Source of the DNA: Nautilia profundicola AmH | GTDB lineage: Bacteria > Campylobacterota > Campylobacteria > Campylobacterales > Nautiliaceae | Direction of reading: 5' to 3' | Length of the DNA: 64,000 bases | Assembly (NCBI RefSeq): GCF_000021725.1 | Contig: NC_012115.1 | Location: forward strand, 769,001 to 833,000 | Notes under the pieces: model-generated | Told to the model about the DNA's origin: nothing | What the model saw: only the letters and a program-made list of their open reading frames with translations | The model's database searches: none | Program-made: the position numbers and the translations under genes | Part shown: piece after piece, positions 17,161 to 24,372 of the stretch | Numbering within the stretch: the stretch's first letter is position 1 | How the letters are laid out: each line of letters starts with the position of its first letter

Positions 17161-18464
17161 TGAATATACATTTTGTCGGAATAGGGGGTATAGGTTTAAG
17201 CGGACTGGCAAGGTATATGCAAAAAAAAGGTCATTCAGTTTCTGGCAGTGATATTGCAGAAACAAAATTAATTGAAGCATTGAGAAAAGAAGGTATAAAA
17301 ATCAATATTCCTCATTCGGCTAAATATATAAATAATCAAGACATAGTTGTACACACGGCAGTGGCAAAACCTGATAACCCTGAACTTGTCGAAGCTAAAA
17401 AAAGAGGGATTAAAACTTTTAGTAGAAGAGAATTTTTACCTTATGTAGTAAATGATAAAAAAGTATTATCGGTATGTGGAGCTCACGGTAAAAGTACTAC
17501 ATCGTCCATGTTGGCTTCAATATTGCCTAAAACTAACGCAATCATTGGTGCTGAAAGTAAAGATTTCGGCAGTAATATGAGATATACCGGGAGTGATTAT
17601 TTGGTTTTTGAATCAGATGAAAGTGACGGCAGTTTTATCGATTCAAATCCTTATATCGCAATTGTTACTAACACAGAACCCGAACATATGGAATATTATA
17701 ATCATGATCTTAAACTGTTTTATAGACATTATGAAGAGTTTTTAAAAAAAGCAAAGATTAGAGTGGTAAACGCTGATGATGAATTTATAAAAACACTTGA
17801 TTTTCCTATGAAAAAAGTTTCTATTAAAGATGCTAAAAATATTCGTTATGAAATAATTGATAATAAACCTAAGACAGTTTTTGAATATAAAAATTACGAT
17901 TTTGAAGTTTACGGATTTGGAGAGCATTTGGTTCTTGACGCTCTTCTGGCTATTGAGGCCGCTAATGAGTTAATTACAATGGAAGAAATACAAAAAAATA
18001 TAAAAAATTACCATGGAATAAAAAAACGCTTTGATATTTTACAAAACTGCGAGAATTTTATTTTGATTGACGATTACGGTCATCATCCGACAGAAATAAA
18101 AGCAACACTTCACAGTGCTAAAATATTTGCAAAACTAAACGGTATTGATAAAGTAAGCGTAATCTGGCAGCCGCATAAATACAGCAGAACAATAGACAAT
18201 CTTGATGCGTTTATTGAGTGTTTTAATGAAGCGGATGAGCTTGTGATTCTTCCTGTATGGGAAGCTGGTGAAGAACCAGTAGATATAGACTTTGAAACAC
18301 TTTTTTCAAAACATAGACCAATATTTGCTAAACGTATAAAAGCAGATAGTAATAATATTATGTTAATTAATGAAAACGGTAATACAATCAAAGAGATTAA
18401 CGAAGGGCTTGTAATCGGATTCGGAGCGGGGGATATAACTTATCAGTTGAGAGGGTTGATTTAA
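17160..18464 (+). CDS. murC: UDP-N-acetylmuramate-L-alanine ligase
   Basis: MurC adds L-alanine to UDP-MurNAc in the cytoplasm. The 434-residue product starts with the Rossmann motif HFVGIGGIGLSGLARY, followed by GSD, and has the ATP loop GAHGKSTTSSM near residue 107 (GTHGKTTT in many homologues). The Mur ligase middle domain has FESDESDGSF and TNTEPEHMEYY, and the C-terminal domain has DDYGHHPTEIKATL. The length is typical of the group. The start overlaps the previous stop by one base. Two tiny unknown genes follow directly in the same direction. Confidence 0.96.
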   Translation: MNIHFVGIGGIGLSGLARYMQKKGHSVSGSDIAETKLIEALRKEGIKINIPHSAKYINNQDIVVHTAVAKPDNPELVEAKKRGIKTFSRREFLPYVVNDKKVLSVCGAHGKSTTSSMLASILPKTNAIIGAESKDFGSNMRYTGSDYLVFESDESDGSFIDSNPYIAIVTNTEPEHMEYYNHDLKLFYRHYEEFLKKAKIRVVNADDEFIKTLDFPMKKVSIKDAKNIRYEIIDNKPKTVFEYKNYDFEVYGFGEHLVLDALLAIEAANELITMEEIQKNIKNYHGIKKRFDILQNCENFILIDDYGHHPTEIKATLHSAKIFAKLNGIDKVSVIWQPHKYSRTIDNLDAFIECFNEADELVILPVWEAGEEPVDIDFETLFSKHRPIFAKRIKADSNNIMLINENGNTIKEINEGLVIGFGAGDITYQLRGLI

Positions 18465-18590
18465 ATGGATGATTTTTTCAATTCTGATGTTTTAATAGAT
18501 ATATTTAAAAAACATTTAGAAGATAATCCGGAAATATTAGAAAACCTGAACACTCTAAGTGAAGAAGATGAAAAAAATACACTTTTGTGA
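18465..18590 (+). CDS. 41-residue acidic small protein
   Basis: An ATG directly after the murC stop opens a 41-codon frame ending at 18590. GAGAGGG lies about nine bases upstream inside the murC end. The product is acidic (MDDFFNSDVLIDIFKKHLED at the start) and probably helical. Its TGA stop overlaps the GTG start of the following small gene. The overlap, spacing and amino acid mix look like a real gene in a packed operon, but I recognise no family. Confidence 0.6.
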   Translation: MDDFFNSDVLIDIFKKHLEDNPEILENLNTLSEEDEKNTLL

Positions 18591-18856
18591 ATCCTCAAAC
18601 AAGGGCAATAATGAATCAAACGCAAAAGCAAAACAAAATAATAAAAAATGAAATTTTATTAAATGCGCTTGACGATATAAAAGGCGGTTTGATTTGCGAA
18701 TATATTTCAGGCAATAAAAATAAAGAGATAGAAGATCTTATCGGTGAAATGAAAGACCTTACGGATAAAATACGCACTAACGGTTCGGATTGTGTGGATG
18801 ATTTGGAAAAAAAAGTCGAATACTATAAAAAAATAACTGCCAAATATCTTCAATAA
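18587..18856 (+). CDS. Small coiled-coil protein of unknown function
   Basis: The frame from GTG at 18587 gives 89 residues; an internal ATG at 18611 would give a slightly shorter one. The sequence is highly charged and helical, with heptad-like spacing in IEDLIGEMKDLTDKIRTN and VDDLEKKVEYYKKI. A central CEYISGNKNK segment may be a turn. There is no membrane span. It overlaps the 41-residue gene before it and is followed after nine bases by the racemase gene. I recognise no family; a coiled-coil adaptor role is only a guess. Confidence 0.65.
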   Translation: MNPQTRAIMNQTQKQNKIIKNEILLNALDDIKGGLICEYISGNKNKEIEDLIGEMKDLTDKIRTNGSDCVDDLEKKVEYYKKITAKYLQ

Positions 18857-18865
18857 GGAAAAAAA

Positions 18866-19543
18866 ATGAAAACTTGCGGACTTATAGGTGGAATGAGCTG
18901 GGAGAGCAGTGCAGAATACTATAAAATTATTAACGAAGAGATAAATAAAAAACTCGGCAACCTCCACAGCGGTAAAATTATACTTTACAGTGTTGATTTT
19001 GAAGAAATAGCTTTACAACAAAAAAACGGTGATTGGCAGGGAAGCGCCAAAATACTTGCAAACGCAGCCAAATCTCTCGAAAAAGCCGGTGCGGATTTCA
19101 TTATGATTACTACAAATACAATGCATAAAGTAGCAGATTATGTAAAAAATTCTATTAATTTACCGCTAATAGACATCAGAGACGCAACTGCCGAAGCTGT
19201 TAAAAAAGCAGGTGTTGATAATGTGCTTCTTTTAGGTACAAAGTTTACAATGGAAGATGATTTTTATGTTGAGTATTTAAAAAGAAAAGATTTAAATGTA
19301 ACCGTTCCGAATTTAGAGCATAGAAATTTTATTCATAAGGTAATTTTTGATGAATTGTGTCTTGGGATTACAAAAGATAATTCAAAAAAAGAGTTTTTAA
19401 AAATTATTAATTCTTATAATGTTGACGGTGTGATATTAGGATGTACCGAAATTGGTCTTCTTGTTAATCAAAACGATCTAAATATAAAAGTGTTTGACAC
19501 AACTCCTATACACGCCAAAAAAGCGGTTGAATTGATGCTTTAG
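18866..19543 (+). CDS. Aspartate/glutamate racemase family protein
   Basis: The 225-residue protein is of the Asp/Glu racemase superfamily: GLIGGMSWESSAEYYK at the start, ITTNTMHKVADYV near residue 85, and ILGCTEIGLLV near residue 192. The first catalytic cysteine of classical racemases is a threonine here and the second is a cysteine. The same Thr/Cys pair occurs in E. coli YgeA, a broad-specificity L-amino-acid racemase, so a YgeA-like activity is plausible. Supply of D-amino acids for peptidoglycan would fit the nearby murC, but this is inference. GGAAAAAA precedes the ATG. The stop shares TTAG with the convergent recG stop. Confidence 0.85.
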   Translation: MKTCGLIGGMSWESSAEYYKIINEEINKKLGNLHSGKIILYSVDFEEIALQQKNGDWQGSAKILANAAKSLEKAGADFIMITTNTMHKVADYVKNSINLPLIDIRDATAEAVKKAGVDNVLLLGTKFTMEDDFYVEYLKRKDLNVTVPNLEHRNFIHKVIFDELCLGITKDNSKKEFLKIINSYNVDGVILGCTEIGLLVNQNDLNIKVFDTTPIHAKKAVELML

Positions 19544-21318
19544 CCTATATATCTTTTAACATCTTCCAGGATATGTAAATCTTTTACCTCATCAAAATAT
19601 TTAAAACTTTCTCCACTTTGGGCTTTTCCGTCGAGTAAATCACCCGATTTTCTAAATTCCAAATCAAGTTCAGCAATTTTGAATCCGTCAAGCGTATTGG
19701 CAAATGCTTCAAGACGTTTGTTGTTTTTATCGTTTGTATATAAAAAGCAGTATCCCTTTTGTCCGTATCTTCCCACTCTTCCTCTTAATTGGTGCAGTGT
19801 TGCCAATCCGAGTCTTTCGGCTCCTACAATAACTATTGTTGTAAGGCGGGGTAGTGATATACCTACCTCTATTACCGTTGTTGTTATGAGAATGTTTCCT
19901 TTTTCCCTGAATTCTACAAGCACTTCTTCTTTATTTTTGTCTTTTCCGTGGGTTATATAGACTCCGTCAAAATATTTAAGCCAGAAATCTTTTCCTTCTT
20001 CAATACTTTGATAATTGAAATTATCAGATTCTTCTACAAGAGGATAAACGACGACGATCTGGTTTCCTTTAGCTATTTCATTTTGTATATGTGCTATTAA
20101 GCTTTTAAAATCTTCTTTTGAAATTATATAAGTGTCTATGTCTTTTTTAAAAGGTAGTTCTTTTATCAAGCTTACATTTACGAAACTACTCATTATCAAG
20201 GCCTGGGTTCTTGGTATAGGAGTGGCTGAAAACTGAAAATAATGAGGAACTCGGTTACCGTTAGATGTAAGTTTTTCAAGCATTGCCCGTTGATTTGTTC
20301 CAAATCTGTGTTGTTCATCAACCATTACAACGTTAACCTGCGGTAAGTTTTGATATAAAAGTGCATGTGTTCCTATCAGGAGGTTGGAGTTTTGAATATC
20401 CTCTTCAGTAAATTTACTTTTTTGAGTAACAAGGGTAATTTTAAATGCTTCAGAGTTTTTTGTTTTCCATTGTCCATTTAAATATTTATTTGCTTCTTCG
20501 TATATTTGATTCGCAAGTATGGAAGTGGGGCACATTATGATTGATTTTTCCGCCATATAAGCCGTTGCAAGCATTACGATTGTTTTACCACTTCCTACGT
20601 CTCCAATAACAACACGTCTTGCCTGATTGGTATTTGAAATATCATTTTTAATATCGTTTATAACTTTTATCTGATCTTTTGTAAGTTTGAAAGGGAGTGA
20701 ACTGATAAAAGGTTCAGGATTAGCATTTATAGATACTGACGGCAAAATTCTTTTTTTGTTTTTAAGTTTGTTTAGGTAATTAAATATTTCCGCCCATTTG
20801 AGAGCATAAAGTATTTCTTTTTCTTGTATATGCTCCTTAGTTTGTGGGAAATGCATAAAAAAAAGAGTTTTTGCTATTTTCTCAGGTAAAATAGAGAGAT
20901 TTTCAAGTGTTACGTATTTTTTTATTAAGGCTCTGAGGCTTCTAATATTTAGATTGGTTTTATAGATGGGTGTTATTTCATTTATTCTGGTAATCGGTTT
21001 TGGCTGAACAATTTGATGATTTTTAATTTCGCCTCTTATAAAAATGGTATTACCTGTTTTAAAAACAGATTCATGCCATTTTTTAAATTGAAAAAAAACA
21101 CCCCAGATTATTTGATTTATATTTTTAAGATAAAACTTTATTCTTGTTACTTTAGGAGATTTTTTTACTTCAAGAATTTCTGCTTCAAAAGCCTGTGATC
21201 CAGGTATTATATAAGAATATAAATAATTGTCTTCATATTCTTTGGGTTTTATTAAAGCAAGTTCAAGGGGAGATTTCACCCCGATCTTTTTTAATTTTTC
21301 AAGATCTTCTTTAGTCAT
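19540..21318 (-). CDS. recG: ATP-dependent DNA helicase RecG
   Basis: RecG remodels stalled replication forks and branch-migrates Holliday junctions. The 592-residue product is shorter than E. coli RecG (693) but has the same plan: an N-terminal wedge/OB domain (about residues 30-110), Walker A GDVGSGKT near 240, the DEQHRFG box II near 330, FSATPIPRT, and the C-terminal helicase part with VVVYPLVEES and QLRGRVGRYGQKGYC. The shortened N-terminus appears normal for Campylobacterota. It ends four bases into the racemase gene and starts one base after the M16 gene stop, so it is cotranscribed with it. Confidence 0.94.
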   Translation of the reverse strand: MTKEDLEKLKKIGVKSPLELALIKPKEYEDNYLYSYIIPGSQAFEAEILEVKKSPKVTRIKFYLKNINQIIWGVFFQFKKWHESVFKTGNTIFIRGEIKNHQIVQPKPITRINEITPIYKTNLNIRSLRALIKKYVTLENLSILPEKIAKTLFFMHFPQTKEHIQEKEILYALKWAEIFNYLNKLKNKKRILPSVSINANPEPFISSLPFKLTKDQIKVINDIKNDISNTNQARRVVIGDVGSGKTIVMLATAYMAEKSIIMCPTSILANQIYEEANKYLNGQWKTKNSEAFKITLVTQKSKFTEEDIQNSNLLIGTHALLYQNLPQVNVVMVDEQHRFGTNQRAMLEKLTSNGNRVPHYFQFSATPIPRTQALIMSSFVNVSLIKELPFKKDIDTYIISKEDFKSLIAHIQNEIAKGNQIVVVYPLVEESDNFNYQSIEEGKDFWLKYFDGVYITHGKDKNKEEVLVEFREKGNILITTTVIEVGISLPRLTTIVIVGAERLGLATLHQLRGRVGRYGQKGYCFLYTNDKNNKRLEAFANTLDGFKIAELDLEFRKSGDLLDGKAQSGESFKYFDEVKDLHILEDVKRYIG

Positions 21319-21319
21319 T

Positions 21320-22471
21320 TCACTCTTTCGTAACGATTGAGAATGTAAGGTTTTTTATTTCAGGATGTGATTTTATAAAGTCGTTAACATCATTAAGTGA
21401 TGTATCTCGTATAAGATTAAGTTCTTTTTCGTAATATCCCTCGGGAAGCGATAAATAATGTTCATTGAATTTTTTTAAAAGTCTTTGGTTTAAAGTTTCA
21501 TTTCTTAACGGTTCACTGCCAATTAAAAACTGTTTCGCCTGATTTAGCTCTTCTTGTGTAATACCGTTTTTTTGAAAATCGTCAATAATATCTTTTACTA
21601 TAGTGATTGCATCATCGGTGTTTTCAAGTTTGGTTTGTAGATATCCGCTTAATAGTTTATAAGTTTTTCTAAAAGCGTTATTAGTATACGCAGAATAAGC
21701 ATAGCCTCTTTTTACCCTTATTTCTTCCATCATTCTGCTTCCAAATCCTCCGGCTCCGAGTATGAAGGTCGCTATTTTTGCAAGATGTAATTCTTTTTTG
21801 TAATCAACCTCAAATGGTGAAGCAAAATGTATATAACTTTGTTCAACATTTTTTAGCTCTTTTATATTATTTTGAGGAGTAGGTTTAAAAGTCGGATTTT
21901 TTTGTTTTACAGATTTAAAAAGTGAGATTATATCGGAGAGGTCAGTTTTTTTACCACCATTTATAATTACAATTTCTTTTTTAAAAAGGGTGTTATAAAA
22001 GGCTATAACATCATCAATGTCAATATTATCGACACTTTCTCCCATTACCGGATATTGTAGGGGTGTATTTTTGAATATTGTTTTAAAAAGATTTTTTGAA
22101 GCTATATAGTCATGATCGTTTTGTTTGTTTTTTATTTTTGCCGAAATCTCATTTTTTGATTTTTCAAAAGATTCTTGTGAGATGTTTGGTGATGTAATAA
22201 TGGATTGTAATAAGGAAACGGCTTTTTTTTGTTTTTCATTGAGAAATTTAATGGAAAAAGTAAAAAATTCCCTATTGACACTTGTATGAAATTCTATGCC
22301 GTCTTGTTCTAAGACAGAGTAAAATTTTTCTTTTTTATCTTTATTTCCTTTTGTGTTAAAAAGATGGCTTAAAAAATATGCTACACCTTCTTTTGCAAAT
22401 ATGCTTCCAGAATCTTTAACAACTATTTCAATTATACTCCTGCCTAAATTGTCTTGTTCGAAAATTATCAT
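21320..22471 (-). CDS. M16-family peptidase-like protein lacking the zinc motif
   Basis: The 383-residue product has the two-half M16 (insulinase/processing peptidase) architecture. The second half has the typical HFASPF-type strand (HFASPFEVDYKK), GAGGFGSRMMEEIRVKRGYAYSAY near residue 255, and a helical tail. The catalytic HxxEH motif is absent: the site reads YFLSH, with the first His and the Glu replaced. It is therefore probably non-proteolytic, perhaps a subunit or scaffold. AAAAGGAG precedes the ATG. It forms an operon with recG (1 base apart) and lies 15 bases after the aldolase-like gene. Confidence 0.82.
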   Translation of the reverse strand: MIIFEQDNLGRSIIEIVVKDSGSIFAKEGVAYFLSHLFNTKGNKDKKEKFYSVLEQDGIEFHTSVNREFFTFSIKFLNEKQKKAVSLLQSIITSPNISQESFEKSKNEISAKIKNKQNDHDYIASKNLFKTIFKNTPLQYPVMGESVDNIDIDDVIAFYNTLFKKEIVIINGGKKTDLSDIISLFKSVKQKNPTFKPTPQNNIKELKNVEQSYIHFASPFEVDYKKELHLAKIATFILGAGGFGSRMMEEIRVKRGYAYSAYTNNAFRKTYKLLSGYLQTKLENTDDAITIVKDIIDDFQKNGITQEELNQAKQFLIGSEPLRNETLNQRLLKKFNEHYLSLPEGYYEKELNLIRDTSLNDVNDFIKSHPEIKNLTFSIVTKE

Positions 22472-22486
22472 TTTACTCCTTTTCTG

Positions 22487-23047
22487 TTAATGAGGACTAT
22501 TTAATAAAATAGCGGCCGAGTTTTCCAGAATAATTGCTTTTTTAATTGCTTCTTTTATATCTCTTGCAATAATATAAACACCAAATCCTCTTATTATTAC
22601 TATATTTTTATCTCTTAGATTTTTTGAAATTATAAAATCTTTGTTTTCTTCCCATTTCTGGACGTCGTCTATTTCGATAATCTTTACTTTATCTAAAATC
22701 TGTTGACCTTGGTAATCTATAGGTTTGAAATAGGTGTGTTCTAAAGAATAAGTGATAATATTAAGAGGAAAGACATTCAAAATAGCTTTGGCATAAGATA
22801 AATCTTTATAAATTCTTGCATGGATCTCAATATCTTTAGATGTTTCTTTCCATGACAGATCTTTTTTATTAATATGGACAATTTTACAAAAATCTTCTTC
22901 GTAAACAGATTTATTTTGATTATTAATAATCATTTTGTCATTTTCAAGTTTCAATGAAATACTTCCTACAGCCAAGTTTAACATGTTTTTTTCATATAGT
23001 ATTTTAGCTGTTAATTTATATTCGTCTAATATTGTTGAAATTACCAA
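22487..23047 (-). CDS. Class II aldolase/adducin-like protein
   Basis: The 186-residue product shows the class II aldolase fold: IHARIYKDLSYAKAIL and IIRGFGVYIIARDIKEAIKKA resemble the helices and strands around the metal site of fuculose-phosphate aldolase. The HxH metal ligands expected after the IHA helix are missing (the region reads LNVFPLN), so catalysis is doubtful. The start is a TTG at 23047 with AAAAAAGG six bases before it. It heads the minus-strand operon with the M16-like gene and recG. The function is unknown; degenerate aldolase folds occur in several Campylobacterota. Confidence 0.68.
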   Translation of the reverse strand: MVISTILDEYKLTAKILYEKNMLNLAVGSISLKLENDKMIINNQNKSVYEEDFCKIVHINKKDLSWKETSKDIEIHARIYKDLSYAKAILNVFPLNIITYSLEHTYFKPIDYQGQQILDKVKIIEIDDVQKWEENKDFIISKNLRDKNIVIIRGFGVYIIARDIKEAIKKAIILENSAAILLNSPH

Positions 23048-23060
23048 GATTAGCCTTTTT

Positions 23061-23073
23061 TGTTATAATTATA
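23061..23073. promoter_or_regulatory. Back-to-back -10 boxes between the aldolase-like gene and rsmH
   Basis: TGTTATAATTATA holds an extended -10 box on the plus strand (TGtTATAAT, 23061-23069) and a TATAAT on the minus strand (complement of 23068-23073). The two hexamers overlap in TATAATTATA. The plus-strand element would transcribe rsmH and the minus-strand element the aldolase-like gene. The two starts are only 56 bases apart. Confidence 0.55.
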
Positions 23074-23080
23074 CTATATT

Positions 23081-23115
23081 AATTGAGAATGGAGAATTGA
23101 AAATTGAGAATTGAA
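23081..23115 (+). repeat. Five tandem heptamers, AATTGAG type
   Basis: Five direct 7-base units run without gaps: AATTGAG, AATGGAG, AATTGAA, AATTGAG, AATTGAA. They cover the ribosome-binding region and first codons of rsmH; the variant unit AATGGAG supplies the GGAG and the fourth unit contains the TTG start. A similar five-unit array lies at 35736-35770 inside another gene. Confidence 0.7.
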
Positions 23116-24024
23116 GATATACCTCATATACCTGTTTTGTTGAATGAAACGATAGGTCTTTATAATGATATGCCGGAAAACGGATATTTTATTGACTGTA
23201 CTTTAGGATTCGGCGGACATAGTGAAGCTATTTTGGAAAAATATCCTAATATTAAACTTATCGGAATAGATCAGGATGCGGAAGCTATGCATTTTGCTAA
23301 AAATAGATTGGCAAGGTTTGGTGATAGGGTACAGTTTATAAATAAAAGAGCTTCGAGCGCTTTGGAAGAGCTCCCGGAAGATTTACCTGTTTCAGGTATA
23401 CTTGCGGATATCGGTGTTAGCAGTTATCAATTGGATAATAAAGAAAGAGGTTTTACATTTGAGAGTGAAGAACTCGATATGAGAATGGATAAAACTCAGG
23501 ATTTTAGTGCAAAAGATGTAGTTAATTTTTATTCAAAAGAAGATTTAGAAAGAATTATTAAAAATTACGGAGAATGTAGAAGATTTAAAAAAGTTGTTAG
23601 TGCTATAATTTCAAAAAGACCTATTAAGTCGAATAGGGAACTTGCCGATATATTAGGACATATAGGCCTAAGAGATAAAAAAGATTTGGCAAAAATTTTT
23701 CAAGCTATCAGAATAGAAGTAAATAATGAACTGAATGAACTTGAAAAAATTTTAAAAAATGCTAAAAAATTAGCGAAAAACGGTACTATTTTAGGTATAA
23801 TAACTTTCCATTCATTGGAAGATAGAATAGTAAAAAACACTTTTAAAGAATGGTCTAAAAAATGTATTTGTCCTCCGGAGGCCATTAGATGTGAATGCGG
23901 AGGAAATAATCAACTTGGAAAAATACTAACAAAAAAACCTCTGGTTGCTTCAAAAGAGGAAATAAAAATGAATCCGAGAAGCAGAAGTGCAAAACTTAGG
24001 GGGTTTCAATTTATTAGGGGATAG
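23104..24024 (+). CDS. rsmH: 16S rRNA m4C1402 methyltransferase
   Basis: RsmH (MraW) methylates N4 of C1402 in 16S rRNA. The 306-residue product has the family start HIPVLLNETIGLY, the SAM motif FIDCTLGFGGHSEAIL near residue 30, LADIGVSSYQLD near 98, and the C-terminal HSLEDRIVKNTF and NPRSRSAKLRGF. The start is a TTG inside a heptamer repeat with GGAG nine bases upstream; a stop codon at 23098 rules out a longer form. The position before an FtsL-like gene matches the mraW-ftsL order of division clusters, although the rest of that cluster is not here. Confidence 0.95.
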   Translation: MRIEDIPHIPVLLNETIGLYNDMPENGYFIDCTLGFGGHSEAILEKYPNIKLIGIDQDAEAMHFAKNRLARFGDRVQFINKRASSALEELPEDLPVSGILADIGVSSYQLDNKERGFTFESEELDMRMDKTQDFSAKDVVNFYSKEDLERIIKNYGECRRFKKVVSAIISKRPIKSNRELADILGHIGLRDKKDLAKIFQAIRIEVNNELNELEKILKNAKKLAKNGTILGIITFHSLEDRIVKNTFKEWSKKCICPPEAIRCECGGNNQLGKILTKKPLVASKEEIKMNPRSRSAKLRGFQFIRG

Positions 24025-24026
24025 GG

Positions 24027-24320
24027 ATGAATTCAGAAGTTCAAGCATATGAAAAAGCAGAACTGTTAGAAAATATTGAAGATTATATAGAACAGGAATC
24101 TTTATCAAGAACTATTATTAGAAATCTTATATTAACAATTGTTTTTTCTTTGACAATATTATTCCCTAAAATTTACATTTCATCGGAAATCTATATTAAA
24201 TCAGTTCAGATTAACAAACTCTTAAACGAGTATTATTCCCTAAAGGCTGAAAACTCACTTCTTGCTTCTAAAATTGAAAAAATTAAATTCAAAAACAGAA
24301 TGGAAAAGCTTACTTTTTAA
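24027..24320 (+). CDS. FtsL-like small division protein
   Basis: The 97-residue product has a short cytoplasmic N-terminus, one membrane span (about residues 33-52), then a coiled-coil segment (SEIYIKSVQINKLLNEYYSL and KAENSLLASKIEKIKFKNRM). This is the topology of FtsL, a bitopic protein that links FtsB/FtsQ to FtsW/FtsI at the septum. FtsL is poorly conserved in sequence. The call rests on topology and on its place two bases after rsmH, where ftsL normally lies. Confidence 0.7.
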   Translation: MNSEVQAYEKAELLENIEDYIEQESLSRTIIRNLILTIVFSLTILFPKIYISSEIYIKSVQINKLLNEYYSLKAENSLLASKIEKIKFKNRMEKLTF

Positions 24321-24344
24321 CTTCATTACTAATTAACTAAAATT

Positions 24345-24353
24345 TGCTACAAT
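24345..24353 (+). promoter_or_regulatory. Extended -10 promoter before the RND pump gene
   Basis: TGCTACAAT lies 20 bases upstream of the ATG at 24373, in the 52-base gap after the FtsL-like gene. It is one mismatch from the extended -10 consensus and probably begins the pump-mtaB-FtsH-like-bioV run. Confidence 0.5.
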
Positions 24354-24372
24354 TCCCTTAAAAAGAGGGTAT

